Shown: positions 8,974-17,603 of the stretch, in pieces
Layout: every line of letters starts with the position of its first letter
Position numbering within the stretch: position 1 is the first letter of the stretch
DNA from: Pantanalinema sp. GBBB05
GTDB lineage: Bacteria; Cyanobacteriota; Cyanobacteriia; Leptolyngbyales; Leptolyngbyaceae
DNA length: 64,000 bases
Assembly: GCA_016743235.1 (NCBI GenBank)
Contig: VRZD01000006.1
Location: 62,001 to 126,000 of the forward strand
Reading direction: 5' to 3'
Position numbers and translations under genes: made by a program
Notes under the pieces: generated by a model
What the model saw: the letters and a program-made list of their open reading frames with translations, nothing else
Databases searched by the model: none
Told to the model about the DNA's origin: nothing

Positions 8974-10491
8974 ATGAGTGAGATGAATCAATATTATGAA
9001 CTGCTGGGGCTAAAACCTGGTGCTTCGCAGGCAGAAGTGAAACAAGCCTATCGGGAACTGGCGAAGGTCTGGCATCCCGATCGCCATACTCAGGATGCTC
9101 ACAAGCAACGACAGGCAGAAGAAAAGCTGAAACAGTTGAATGAAGCTTATCAACGGCTGAAAGATTATCAACCCCCTGCTGCCGCTAGACCCGCTCCACC
9201 CCGATCGACCACTTCCAGTCCACCGCCAAAGCCGTCTCACTCCAAACCCAACATTTCTAGTCGCCCTGCCAGCGCTGATTCTTACTACTATCGCGGCAGT
9301 GAAAATGCTAAAGCCGGACGCTATAAAGAAGCTCTAGAAGACTTCAGTACTGCCATTCGCATCAATCCCAATTATGCCGAAGCCTATCGTTACCGAGGCT
9401 TTGTCCATTCCATGTTGGGATTTGAATTGGGCGCCGATGCCGACCTGAAAAAAGCCAAACAACTGGAACTCGAACAACAGGTGCGATCGACTCCCTCCGC
9501 CACCAACCAACGCCGCGAAACGTTCGAGCAACAATACTCTCGTCCTCAGACCTCATCTGCCTCCTCTCCCTTCACTCCTCCCCCTCCCCCATCTCCCGCC
9601 TGGTACTGCACCCAAACCCTAACCGGACATACCAATGTCGTCAGTGCGATCGCCATTAGCCGCGATGGTAAAACGTTTGTGAGTGCCAGTTGGGATGGGA
9701 GCATTCAGCTGTGGAACCGGCGAACAGGTAGACCGTTCTATGCCTTGACTGGACATGCGGCAGCAATTTGGACAATCGCACTTAGCCCCGAAGGTCAACT
9801 GCTCGCGAGTGGTGGAGCGGATAACACCATCAAACTTTGGCATGTTCGCACGGGGGATTTGCTGCGAACTCTCAGTGGACATAGCGCTGGAGTGACCAGT
9901 CTCGCTTTTAGCCCAGACAAACAAACCTTAATTAGTGGGAGCCGGGATGGCACAGTCCGCTTTTGGCACTTAAATTCAGGCGAGTTGATTCGGACGTTGC
10001 ATGGACATGCTACCCCCGTTTTAACCGTTGCCATTAGCCCGGATGGTTTAACGGTCATGAGCGGCAGTGAAGATCAAACCATCAAGCTCTATCAACTGCG
10101 AACGGGAGAGCTGCTGAAAACATTGATTGGACAACACTCTCCTGTGAGCACGATCGCCATCAGTCCCAATAGCCGCTACTTTGCTACTGGAGGAAGTAAC
10201 AGCGAAATTAAATTATGGGCAGACTCAGCGATCGTCACAGGAAATCCGACGAGAAGTTTGACTGGACATCATAGTGCCGTTCATACCGTTGCTTTTAGCC
10301 CGGATAGTAGCTGGCTAGCGAGTGGGAGCCAAGATCAAACAATCAAACTCTGGGATGTGCAGACAGGGGCTTTGGGCGCGACGCTGACGGGGCATACGGG
10401 AGATGTCACCGCCGTTACCTTCAGCTATGATGGGCAGAGTTTATGGAGCAGTAGTTGCGATCGCACTATCAAAGTGTGGCAGCAACGTTAA
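8974..10491 (+). CDS. J-domain / TPR / seven-bladed WD40 fusion protein
   Basis: A 505-residue protein if started at the ATG at 8974 (MSEMNQYYELLGL); a GTG at 8935 would add 13 residues, and neither has a good Shine-Dalgarno. The J domain (about 5-65) keeps the HPD motif at about 34-36, which stimulates DnaK ATPase. A Pro/Ser-rich linker (68-100) is followed by a TPR-like pair (about 108-170). A second Pro/Ser linker then leads into seven WD40 repeats filling the rest, each with GH near the start and (L/F)W or similar at the end. That is enough for one closed propeller. It may recruit Hsp70 to a client held by the propeller (inference). Confidence 0.93.
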   Translation: MSEMNQYYELLGLKPGASQAEVKQAYRELAKVWHPDRHTQDAHKQRQAEEKLKQLNEAYQRLKDYQPPAAARPAPPRSTTSSPPPKPSHSKPNISSRPASADSYYYRGSENAKAGRYKEALEDFSTAIRINPNYAEAYRYRGFVHSMLGFELGADADLKKAKQLELEQQVRSTPSATNQRRETFEQQYSRPQTSSASSPFTPPPPPSPAWYCTQTLTGHTNVVSAIAISRDGKTFVSASWDGSIQLWNRRTGRPFYALTGHAAAIWTIALSPEGQLLASGGADNTIKLWHVRTGDLLRTLSGHSAGVTSLAFSPDKQTLISGSRDGTVRFWHLNSGELIRTLHGHATPVLTVAISPDGLTVMSGSEDQTIKLYQLRTGELLKTLIGQHSPVSTIAISPNSRYFATGGSNSEIKLWADSAIVTGNPTRSLTGHHSAVHTVAFSPDSSWLASGSQDQTIKLWDVQTGALGATLTGHTGDVTAVTFSYDGQSLWSSSCDRTIKVWQQR

Positions 10492-10510
10492 AGCTACGGG
10501 GGAATGCCTA

Positions 10511-10885
10511 ATGGGACGCAAACGCTTTGTGATTGAAATGGGGATGGGGATTGATCAACATGGTCAGGAACCGACGGTAGCGGCTGCCCGAGCAGTGCGA
10601 AATGCCATTGCTCATAATGCCTTGCCAGGAGTTTGGGAAGTGGCAGGTTTAACCGATCCCAATGACATGATTGTGGAAGTTCAGGTTGCGGTGCCCTATC
10701 CCGAACAGGTCCGCACTGATGAAGTCTTAGCGGTTCTACCTTTTGGTCGCAAAACGCTCACCGTTGAGCCAGGCGGCATGGTTGTGCAAGGTCGAGCGAT
10801 CGCGACACTGAACGACAAAAATGACGAAATGCTGATTGCTGTTGCGGCAGTTACGGTTTGGATTGAATCTGAGTCAACCACTTAA
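10511..10885 (+). CDS. Lin0512 family protein
   Basis: A 124-residue conserved protein starting MGRKRFVIEMGMGIDQHGQ. The ATG at 10511 is chosen because a GGGGGA Shine-Dalgarno lies about 8 bases upstream; the longer open frame only reads back into the WD40 gene. The pattern GxDxHGQxPTxAAxRAVRNAI near the start and VEPGGM later match the Lin0512 family (PF09585), whose biochemical role is not known to me. It follows the WD40 gene by 19 bases, so it may be co-transcribed. Its stop overlaps the stop of the convergent kinase gene by a few bases. Confidence 0.85.
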   Translation: MGRKRFVIEMGMGIDQHGQEPTVAAARAVRNAIAHNALPGVWEVAGLTDPNDMIVEVQVAVPYPEQVRTDEVLAVLPFGRKTLTVEPGGMVVQGRAIATLNDKNDEMLIAVAAVTVWIESESTT

Positions 10886-12513
10886 TTACAGTCGGCTAAT
10901 GCGATCGGAATGGGTAGCGTGAAGCAAAAGGTACTGCCTCGATCGCCGTTACTTTCTGCCCAAATGTTGCCCCAATGTTGCTGGATAATCCTCCGGCAAA
11001 TTGCTAACCCTAACCCCGTTCCTCCGACGCGGCGGGAATCGGAGACATCGGCTTGCTGAAAGCGTTCAAAAATCATCTCTAATTGATTGCTGGGAATGCC
11101 ACCGCCTTGATCCTGAACGCGGAGCAGGACATACGCGGGTTCAGCCAGAATGGTTTCTGCGGTTACAGTCACCCTGGAACCTGGTGGAGAAAATTTGATT
11201 GCATTATCCAACAGGTTAGCCAGAACTTGCACAATATGGTCGGGAGATGCCCACACGTGAGCGGTAGTTGGCATTGTGACGATCGTAATGGCTGTTTTAT
11301 TTGCCTCGGTTTGAACAAGATTGAGCGATCGGGTGATCAGATCAACCACATTACAGGGTTGCTTGGTTAATGCAACCTGACCCGATTCTAAGCGTTCCAA
11401 ATCAAGGATATCGTTGACTAACTGGACGAGGCGCTCGGTGTCGATCGAGGCAATTTCGATCATCCGTTGTGCCCGCTCTGGGTAGTTGCGTAAGGCTCCA
11501 CTGGTTAGCAGTCCTAATGATCCCCGAATGGCCGTGAGCGGAGTGCGGAGTTCGTGACTCACCAGGGCAATAAACTCTGTTTTGATTTGTTCAATTTCTC
11601 GGCGGGTCGTTACGTCTTGAATTTGAGCAATTAAATATAACGGTTGACCGGCTGGATCCCGAATCAACGAATAATTGAGCGACACCCAAACTAAATGACC
11701 TTGCTTGTGAAAATAACGTTGCTGCATGGCATAGGTAGTTAGTTCACCCTGGATCAGTTGTTGCCAGTGAACCCGATCGGCTGAGAAGTCGTCTGGGTGA
11801 GTCAGAGTGCGGACGGTTGTGGTGAGTAGTTCAGCTTCCGAATAGCCCAAGATTTGGCAAAGTGCCGTATTGACTTGCAACCACTGCCCGTCTAAGCCCA
11901 ACAGGGTCATCCCGATCGAGGCATGTTCAAACGCACTCCGAAAGCGTTCCTCGCTATTCCGTAATGCTTCCTCCATCACCTTACGCTCACTGATATTAAA
12001 CAGTGTCGATCGACTCATGACATAGCATCCAGCCGCATCTTTCACTGCCGTAGCACTAAGATTCACCCATAACCGAGAACCCGTTTTACAAAGCAGTTCA
12101 AACTCTAAATTATTCACTTGACCCAGCTGTTGAAATTGAGCAAAATTTTCTTGAAATACAGCGATTCCTGCCGGTGTGAGTAAATCAATAAATCGCTTTT
12201 GACCGATTATCTCTTCTCGGCTGTAGCCTAACCAATTGAGTTCAGTATCATTAATTCGAATAAAAATTCCCTGTGCATCTAACGAATGATAACCACAAGG
12301 GGCATGATTATACAGATCATAAAGTTCAGCTTCTGTCCGCTGCCGTTCACTCAGTTCCAGCTGAAGTTGAGTATTGAGTTGTGTGAGTTCAATCGTTTGT
12401 TTAATCTTTGCTTGGCGATCGTGCCAACTGTGTCGCAATAGCCAGTAGATTCCTAGGGATAGGACAATGCCCAAACCAACATGAAATTCATTTATCACCA
12501 TGGCATTGATCAT
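10882..12513 (-). CDS. PAS-domain sensor histidine kinase
   Basis: A 543-residue kinase with one N-terminal transmembrane helix (about 8-27) and a short helical linker. Two PAS domains follow (about 60-175 and 185-305), then a HisKA domain with His320 in SHELRTPLTAIRGS. The ATPase domain has LLDNAIKFSPPGS, DQGGGIP and GTGLGLAICRRI. There is no receiver domain and no adjacent response regulator, so it is an orphan kinase. Its signal is unknown; PAS domains often bind heme, flavin or small ligands, but no diagnostic residue was identified. The stop codon overlaps that of the convergent Lin0512 gene. Confidence 0.93.
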   Translation of the reverse strand: MINAMVINEFHVGLGIVLSLGIYWLLRHSWHDRQAKIKQTIELTQLNTQLQLELSERQRTEAELYDLYNHAPCGYHSLDAQGIFIRINDTELNWLGYSREEIIGQKRFIDLLTPAGIAVFQENFAQFQQLGQVNNLEFELLCKTGSRLWVNLSATAVKDAAGCYVMSRSTLFNISERKVMEEALRNSEERFRSAFEHASIGMTLLGLDGQWLQVNTALCQILGYSEAELLTTTVRTLTHPDDFSADRVHWQQLIQGELTTYAMQQRYFHKQGHLVWVSLNYSLIRDPAGQPLYLIAQIQDVTTRREIEQIKTEFIALVSHELRTPLTAIRGSLGLLTSGALRNYPERAQRMIEIASIDTERLVQLVNDILDLERLESGQVALTKQPCNVVDLITRSLNLVQTEANKTAITIVTMPTTAHVWASPDHIVQVLANLLDNAIKFSPPGSRVTVTAETILAEPAYVLLRVQDQGGGIPSNQLEMIFERFQQADVSDSRRVGGTGLGLAICRRIIQQHWGNIWAESNGDRGSTFCFTLPIPIALADCN

Positions 12514-12594
12514 ACGCCTGTTATCTCTACATAGTTGTCAATTGATGGGGTGATGCTTTTACTCATCACTTTAGAGACACAATATGGAGAAATT

Positions 12595-12711
12595 ATGAAT
12601 TACTTTACCCAATCACACGCTTTTGGTACTTTAGCCGTCTTCATGCTGCTGGACTGGTTGACTGAAACCTTTCAACCCCCAATCCTGTGTAAGTTGCAGT
12701 TCTGTATCTGA
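12595..12711 (+). CDS. Possible 38-aa small protein upstream of the S1-domain gene
   Basis: ATG at 12595 is preceded by GGAGAAATT, a well-placed Shine-Dalgarno. The frame codes 38 residues, beginning MNYFTQSHAFGTLAVFMLL and ending CKLQFCI, with a short hydrophobic middle. No family is recognised. It ends 67 bases before the S1-domain gene and could be a small membrane protein, a leader peptide, or chance. Confidence 0.35.
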   Translation: MNYFTQSHAFGTLAVFMLLDWLTETFQPPILCKLQFCI

Positions 12712-12745
12712 ATCGGTCTCTTGGCTCCGAAATTGACTATAGTAG

Positions 12746-12774
12746 GGAAGCTCACTCCCCGTTAGGGGTCTTCC
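12746..12774 (+). promoter_or_regulatory. Leader hairpin just before the S1-domain start codon
   Basis: GGAAG (12746-12750) can pair with CTTCC (12770-12774), enclosing an inner CCCC-GTTA-GGGG stem (12757-12768) with a six-base bulge. The structure ends four bases before the ATG at 12779 and occupies the place where a ribosome-binding site would be. S1 genes are autoregulated in other bacteria, so translational control is plausible, but this is inference. Confidence 0.35.
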
Positions 12775-12778
12775 TTGA

Positions 12779-13690
12779 ATGACTATGGATCAACAATCAA
12801 CCCGTTCCCGCTCTAACGACCAGTCCTTTTCAATGGATGATTTCGCGAAAGCCCTGGAGCAACACGACTACGAATTCCAGAAGGGACAGATTGTTCAGGG
12901 CAAAGCCTTTAGCTACGAGCCGGATGGAGTTTACATTGATATTGGTGCTAAATCTTTGGCGTTTCTGCCAGCCAATGAAGCCAGTTTGCAGGGTGTGACG
13001 GATCCCTCGGCGATTCTCCCTTTACATGAAGAGCGCGAATTTTTGATCATCCGGGATCAGGATGCCGATGGTCAACTGACCCTATCCCTGCGCCAGTTAG
13101 AAATTCGCCAAGTCTGGGAACGGATGGCGGAATTCCAGGATAGTGGTCAAAGCTTACCCGTCCGGGTGACTGGCACCAATAAAGGTGGCGTGACGGTCGA
13201 TGTCCAAGGCTTGCGAGGCTTTATTCCACGATCGCACCTGTTGGAGCGGGAAAATCTGGATGCTTTAAAAGGGCAGACTCTCACGGCCAGTATTCTGGAA
13301 CTGGATCGCGATCGCAATAAGTTAGTGCTGTCGAATCGGTTAGCCACACGATCGGTGACCTTTAGCCAGTTAGAAGTGGGTCAACTAATTGAAGGTAAAG
13401 TCACCAGTATTAAACCCTTTGGTGTATTTGTAGACTTCAATAACACGACGGGATTACTGCACATCAACCAGATTAGTAAGAGCTATATCGAGTCTCTAGC
13501 CGCTTTATTCCAAGTTGGGCAAGAGATCAAAGCCATGATCGTGGAGTTGGATGAAGGCAGAGGTAGAGTTTCGCTGTCTACCAGAGTATTAGAGAATTTC
13601 CCGGGTGAAATGTTGGAAAACATGGGGAGTGTAATGTCAGAAGCAGAATCCCGCCAAGACCGTGCTAGAAAGGCTTTGCTGGGAGAATAG
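12779..13690 (+). CDS. S1 RNA-binding domain protein (cyanobacterial ribosomal protein S1 homologue)
   Basis: A 303-residue protein with three S1-type OB folds at about 35-105, 115-185 and 198-270. The clearest is the third (VGQLIEGKVTSIKPFGVFVDF). Cyanobacteria carry short S1 proteins with three S1 domains, plus a diverged second copy; this one could be either, so I do not assign rpsA or rps1b. It would bind single-stranded mRNA and assist translation initiation. The start is ATG at 12779 or 12785. The Tab2-like gene follows only nine bases after the stop, so the two probably form one transcript concerned with translation. Confidence 0.9.
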   Translation: MTMDQQSTRSRSNDQSFSMDDFAKALEQHDYEFQKGQIVQGKAFSYEPDGVYIDIGAKSLAFLPANEASLQGVTDPSAILPLHEEREFLIIRDQDADGQLTLSLRQLEIRQVWERMAEFQDSGQSLPVRVTGTNKGGVTVDVQGLRGFIPRSHLLERENLDALKGQTLTASILELDRDRNKLVLSNRLATRSVTFSQLEVGQLIEGKVTSIKPFGVFVDFNNTTGLLHINQISKSYIESLAALFQVGQEIKAMIVELDEGRGRVSLSTRVLENFPGEMLENMGSVMSEAESRQDRARKALLGE

Positions 13691-13699
13691 CAGAATTCT

Positions 13700-14563
13700 A
13701 TGACAGTAATTTGGGAACTCGACTTCTACTCGCGTCCGATTCTAGACGAGCAGAACAAAAAAGTTTGGGAAGTTTTGGTGTGTGAAAGTCCCTTAAGGAT
13801 GGACAGTCAGCCCGAACAATTATTTCGGTATCACCAATTCTGTCCCAGTACTCAGGTGAACTCGGTATGGCTCAAAACTGCCCTACAAGACGCGATCGCT
13901 CAGGCTCCCAAGCCTCCCAGCAAAATTCGCTTCTTCCGGCAGGCGATGAATAACATGATTACCAAGGCCTGTGAAGAACTGGGACTTTTGGCTCAACTCA
14001 GTCGGCGGACCTTCTCACTGAATCAATGGCTGCAACAACGGTTTCAGGACGTTTACCCCACCCTTGCCGGCTACCAGGCTAGCAATAATCCCTCCGTTAG
14101 CTTCGCGACAACTCCACCTCAACCGTTGCCAGATGCTTTAATAGGGCAGCAATGGGCATTTGTGACGCTAGAAGCGAGTGCCTTTGCGGACATGAACGAG
14201 TGGAAGATTGATTTTGGTGAGTCATTTCCGCTCAGCCTGACTGGGGTCGCTCCTGGTACCCCCATTCCGGGTATGGTGATTTTTTCCTCCCGTGCCCTGC
14301 CGCTGGCTGCCTGGATGTCTGGCTTAGAACTGGCTTGCCTGAAGTTTGATGCCGAAACCACTCCCCGGTTACTGCTAGAAACAGGCATCAACGATCGCTG
14401 GACATTAGCCAGTCTGCCCACTCCTGTTCTACAAACAGAGGCGAAAAACTTCGAAGCAACAAAGCGGCAAGCCCAGCAAGTTCACTTCTTAGCAATCCAG
14501 GCTGATCCAAATACGGAAGCTTTTGCGGGATTCTGGTTATTACAGGAGGTCAATTTAGCGTAA
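13700..14563 (+). CDS. Tab2/Atab2-family RNA-binding protein (DUF1092)
   Basis: A 287-residue protein whose opening MTVIWELDFYSRPILDE and internal FFRQAMNNMI and ACEELG patterns match the Tab2/DUF1092 family. In Chlamydomonas TAB2 binds the psaB 5' leader and in Arabidopsis ATAB2 supports photosystem I and II translation. The cyanobacterial proteins are presumed to act in the same way, but this is inferred. There is no signal peptide, so it should be cytoplasmic. It sits nine bases behind the S1-domain gene, a neighbour that also acts at translation initiation. Confidence 0.92.
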   Translation: MTVIWELDFYSRPILDEQNKKVWEVLVCESPLRMDSQPEQLFRYHQFCPSTQVNSVWLKTALQDAIAQAPKPPSKIRFFRQAMNNMITKACEELGLLAQLSRRTFSLNQWLQQRFQDVYPTLAGYQASNNPSVSFATTPPQPLPDALIGQQWAFVTLEASAFADMNEWKIDFGESFPLSLTGVAPGTPIPGMVIFSSRALPLAAWMSGLELACLKFDAETTPRLLLETGINDRWTLASLPTPVLQTEAKNFEATKRQAQQVHFLAIQADPNTEAFAGFWLLQEVNLA

Positions 14564-14638
14564 GTTAGTTGTTAGTTCTTAGTTGGATGTTGCAGTCCCT
14601 TAACAGCTAAGAATGATTGACTCGTAACGTTAAACCTT

Positions 14639-15949
14639 ATGACTTCTGACGATTTGCAGCATGAAACCCTGGCAGAGCAGCTTCTTGAATCAGCAATCAG
14701 GTCAGGCGCAGAAGCCGCTGAGGTCTTTTTGTCGCGATCGTTGTCTCGTCCTGTGTTTTTTGAGGCAAATCGCTTAAAACAACTGGAGAGTGCCCAAGCT
14801 GAGGGCATGGCGTTACGGCTCTGGCAAGATGGTCGCCCAGGGTTAGCAGTTGCCTATGGACCTGTGGAACCCCAAGCCCTCGTTGATCGGGCGCTGGCAT
14901 TGAGCCAACTGAATGAACCTGAGGCGATCGAACTGGCAGGGGCTTCTAAAACCATCTATCCTGATCTGGGAGAAGCCGTTCCAGTCGAGCAATTGGTGGC
15001 ATGGGGTAAAGAGGCGATTGCTTGTGTCCGGGATGTTTACCCTGATTTGATCTGTACGACTGAGTGGGAATGTGAAGCCGAAACAACCCGCTTGATCAAT
15101 TCCCAGGGGCTAGATTGTGGCTATACCGATACCACCCTGAGTTGTTATCTGGAAGCGGAATGGGTGCGAGGCGATGACTTCCTGAGTATCTCCGATGGAC
15201 AGACCCAACGGGGTAGCTTAGATCCCCGGGCCCTAGCTCAGCAAATCCTCGATCGCCTGGGTTGGGCACAGGAATTAGCTCCCCCCCTCAATGGACGAGT
15301 CCCAATTTTGTTTACGGCTAAAGCCGCAGATATGCTTTGGGGTACGGTGCAGGCTGCCTTAAGTGGGAAACAAGTAATTGAAGGCGCCTCTCCCTGGAGC
15401 GATCGGTTAAATGAACCGGTCATATCAGAACGGTTAACCCTATCCCAGCAACCGAATATTGGACCGTTTAGCTGTCCCTTTGATGATGAAGGCACTCCGA
15501 CTCGCCCGATCACCTTTATTGATCAAGGGCTGCTGACGCTATTCTATGCCGATCGCACGACTGGACGCTTACTCGGCAGCGGCACTACGGGCAATGGCTT
15601 TCGTCCGGGGTTGGGCAGTTATCCCACGCCTGGCATGTTTAACTTACTGGTAGAGCAAGGCACTTTATCATTACCAGAATTAATTGCCAGCCTGGATGAT
15701 GGGCTGATTGTGGATCAAATGCTGGGGGGTGGTGCTGGTATCTCCGGTGACTTCTCGATCAATGTCGATCTGGGCTATCGAGTCAAGCGGGGTCAGATTA
15801 TTGGTCGAGTCAAAGACACAATGGTATCTGGTAACGTCTACACCGCCTTGAAGCAACTGATTGAGTTAGGAGGGGATGCCGACTGGAATGGCTCCTGCTA
15901 TACCCCTTCCCTCATCGTTGGGGGATTATCGGTAACGGGTCGGAGTTAG
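14639..15949 (+). CDS. pmbA: TldD/PmbA family protein, PmbA (TldE)-like
   Basis: A 436-residue member of the TldD/TldE protease family. It lacks an HExxxH motif, as expected for the TldE/PmbA subunit. The family signature is visible in the C-terminal half: GSGTTGNGFRPGLGSYPTPGMFN, then DQMLGGGAGISGDFSINVDLGYRV. In Escherichia coli TldD and TldE form a complex that degrades unfolded peptides and processes antitoxin or microcin. The partner TldD gene is not in this window. It is followed by a strong 17-bp hairpin. Confidence 0.92.
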   Translation: MTSDDLQHETLAEQLLESAIRSGAEAAEVFLSRSLSRPVFFEANRLKQLESAQAEGMALRLWQDGRPGLAVAYGPVEPQALVDRALALSQLNEPEAIELAGASKTIYPDLGEAVPVEQLVAWGKEAIACVRDVYPDLICTTEWECEAETTRLINSQGLDCGYTDTTLSCYLEAEWVRGDDFLSISDGQTQRGSLDPRALAQQILDRLGWAQELAPPLNGRVPILFTAKAADMLWGTVQAALSGKQVIEGASPWSDRLNEPVISERLTLSQQPNIGPFSCPFDDEGTPTRPITFIDQGLLTLFYADRTTGRLLGSGTTGNGFRPGLGSYPTPGMFNLLVEQGTLSLPELIASLDDGLIVDQMLGGGAGISGDFSINVDLGYRVKRGQIIGRVKDTMVSGNVYTALKQLIELGGDADWNGSCYTPSLIVGGLSVTGRS

Positions 15950-16028
15950 GGTTCTCACCTGGTTTTCACGATCTGTCTCTGTGTAGGGTTGAGCCATGCC
16001 CGCCAGATCCGGATGCCATACCTAAATA

Positions 16029-16063
16029 CAGAAGAGCCGCGATCGTCGATCGCGGCTCTTCTG
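16029..16063. terminator. Perfect 17-bp inverted repeat between convergent genes
   Basis: CAGAAGAGCCGCGATCG and its exact complement are separated by one base, giving a very stable hairpin. It lies 79 bases after pmbA and 26 bases after the stop of psb27 on the other strand. There is no long T run, but its place between two converging genes fits a bidirectional terminator. Confidence 0.75.
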
Positions 16064-16088
16064 GTGAGTAAAACCTTAACTACGGCGC

Positions 16089-16496
16089 TTAGGCTCCCCG
16101 TTCGATCGATTGTTCTACTTGCTTGAACTCCATCTCCAGGCGATCTTTTAACTTCTGTGGCACTGGACGGTTGGGATAAGAACTATAGTGTCCTGCCAGG
16201 GAGTTTAAGGCGGTTCGCATCATGGTGAACGAAGGCAGTTTACCAACAGAGGCCTCACGACGATACCGAGAGGCAAAATCATTAATCAGTTGACGCGCTT
16301 GTGCCTGAGCCGCTCCCTTCTCAGAGGAGTTATCTGGCAATTCCAAGGCAGTTCTCAGGCTATTAACAACTGCCAGGGTATCTTGACGGTAGTCTCCGGT
16401 CATACTCATCGAACCTTCCGGAGCTGAAGCACAGCCCATCAAGCCGATACAAACAACCAGAACCAACGAGAGCAGACGGGCTATATAGCGCTTCAT
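16089..16496 (-). CDS. psb27: Photosystem II lipoprotein Psb27
   Basis: A 135-residue lipoprotein with the lipobox LMGC (Cys22) after a hydrophobic signal peptide. The mature part has the Psb27 pattern: GDYRQDTLAVVNSLRTAL, LINDFASRYRRE, SFTMMRTALNSLAGHYSSYPNRP and KDRLEMEFKQVEQ, which build the four-helix bundle. Psb27 binds the lumenal side of CP43 during photosystem II assembly and repair and keeps the oxygen-evolving cluster from forming too early. A 9-bp inverted repeat (16536-16544 with 16563-16571) lies in the presumed leader or promoter. Confidence 0.97.
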   Translation of the reverse strand: MKRYIARLLSLVLVVCIGLMGCASAPEGSMSMTGDYRQDTLAVVNSLRTALELPDNSSEKGAAQAQARQLINDFASRYRREASVGKLPSFTMMRTALNSLAGHYSSYPNRPVPQKLKDRLEMEFKQVEQSIERGA

Positions 16497-16655
16497 AGAT
16501 AAACTTTCACTAACTACAACATTGACTCTCGGTACAGAGATTTTAAGAGCAAAGTCTGCCTCAAAATCTCTCTAGAATGAGTTTGGAAGATTTAAGAGCA
16601 GCTTAAATCCCCCGGATGGACTATTTACAGTCCAGATCTACCCAGAGAGAATGTC

Positions 16656-16680
16656 CTGATCCTACCGTGATTAGGGTCAG
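16656..16680 (-). terminator. Hairpin after pstB
   Basis: Read on the minus strand, CTGACCCTA and TAGGATCAG can pair across a seven-base loop, with one mismatch (A-C on minus, G-U on plus). It starts 14 bases past the pstB stop, so it is a likely end for the pst transcript. There is no strong T run. Confidence 0.5.
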
Positions 16681-16693
16681 GGAGTATATCAGA

Positions 16694-17500
16694 TTACCCA
16701 AAGCGACCGCTGACATATTCCTGCGTGGCTTGATGCTTCGGGCTTTGGAAGATCGCTTCTGTGCGATCGTATTCCACGATATACCCTGTCCGTTGACCTT
16801 TGTCGTTCGCTTGCACATTAAAGAAGGCGGTGTAATCAGAGGCGCGCGATGCCTGCTGCATATTGTGGGTCACGATCACGATCGTGTACCGTTCCTTCAG
16901 TTCTTGAATCAAATCTTCAATTTTCAGCGTTGAGATTGGATCAAGGGCAGCACAGGGTTCGTCCATCAAAATCACTTCGGGTTGAACGGCGATCGCCCGA
17001 GCAATACATAACCGTTGTTGCTGACCTCCCGACAAATCTGTGCCGAGCGCTTTCAGTTTATCTTTGACGTCTTCCCAGAGAGCGGCATTCTTTAGCGATC
17101 GCTCCACTAATTCATCCATATCGCCCTTATACCCTAGTAGGCGCGGTCCAAAGGCAATATTGTCATAGATGGTTTTTGGGAATGGGTTCGGCTTCTGGAA
17201 CACCATACCAATCTGTCGCCGTACCTCCACTGGATCAATATCGGAGGCATACAGATCCTGTTTCTTGTAGAAGATCTTGCCGTTGATATGAAAGGTTTTA
17301 ATTAGGTCATTCAGGCGATTGAAGCAGCGTAGTACTGTACTTTTGCCACAGCCTGAAGGACCAATAAAGGCTGTAATCGCGTTCTTCGGGATCCCAATGT
17401 TGACATCCCTTACGGCTTTAAAGCTCCCATAAAAGATATCCAGGTTCTCTGTATGTAGAACGGTGTCAGTTTGCCGGGGAGTCTGTAATTCAGGAGTCAT
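16694..17500 (-). CDS. pstB: Phosphate ABC transporter, ATP-binding protein PstB
   Basis: A 268-residue ATPase of the high-affinity phosphate importer. It has Walker [10 protein letters not shown], the Q-loop region [17 protein letters not shown], signature [17 protein letters not shown], Walker B VILMDEP and the switch His in [10 protein letters not shown]. The [11 protein letters not shown] stretch is typical of PstB. It is the last gene of pstS-pstC-pstA-pstB. The 103-base gap from pstA is larger than the pstA-pstC gap but no promoter was identified. No phoU follows. Confidence 0.97.
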   Translation of the reverse strand: MTPELQTPRQTDTVLHTENLDIFYGSFKAVRDVNIGIPKNAITAFIGPSGCGKSTVLRCFNRLNDLIKTFHINGKIFYKKQDLYASDIDPVEVRRQIGMVFQKPNPFPKTIYDNIAFGPRLLGYKGDMDELVERSLKNAALWEDVKDKLKALGTDLSGGQQQRLCIARAIAVQPEVILMDEPCAALDPISTLKIEDLIQELKERYTIVIVTHNMQQASRASDYTAFFNVQANDKGQRTGYIVEYDRTEAIFQSPKHQATQEYVSGRFG

Positions 17501-17603
17501 AAGTTAAGGTGAGGTAAAGAGTAGTTCATGCTAACTATCTGCTCAAGGTTGATCATGTGGGGCTAATCAGAAATCTGAATTGTGACGATACTCAGCCACT
17601 GCG

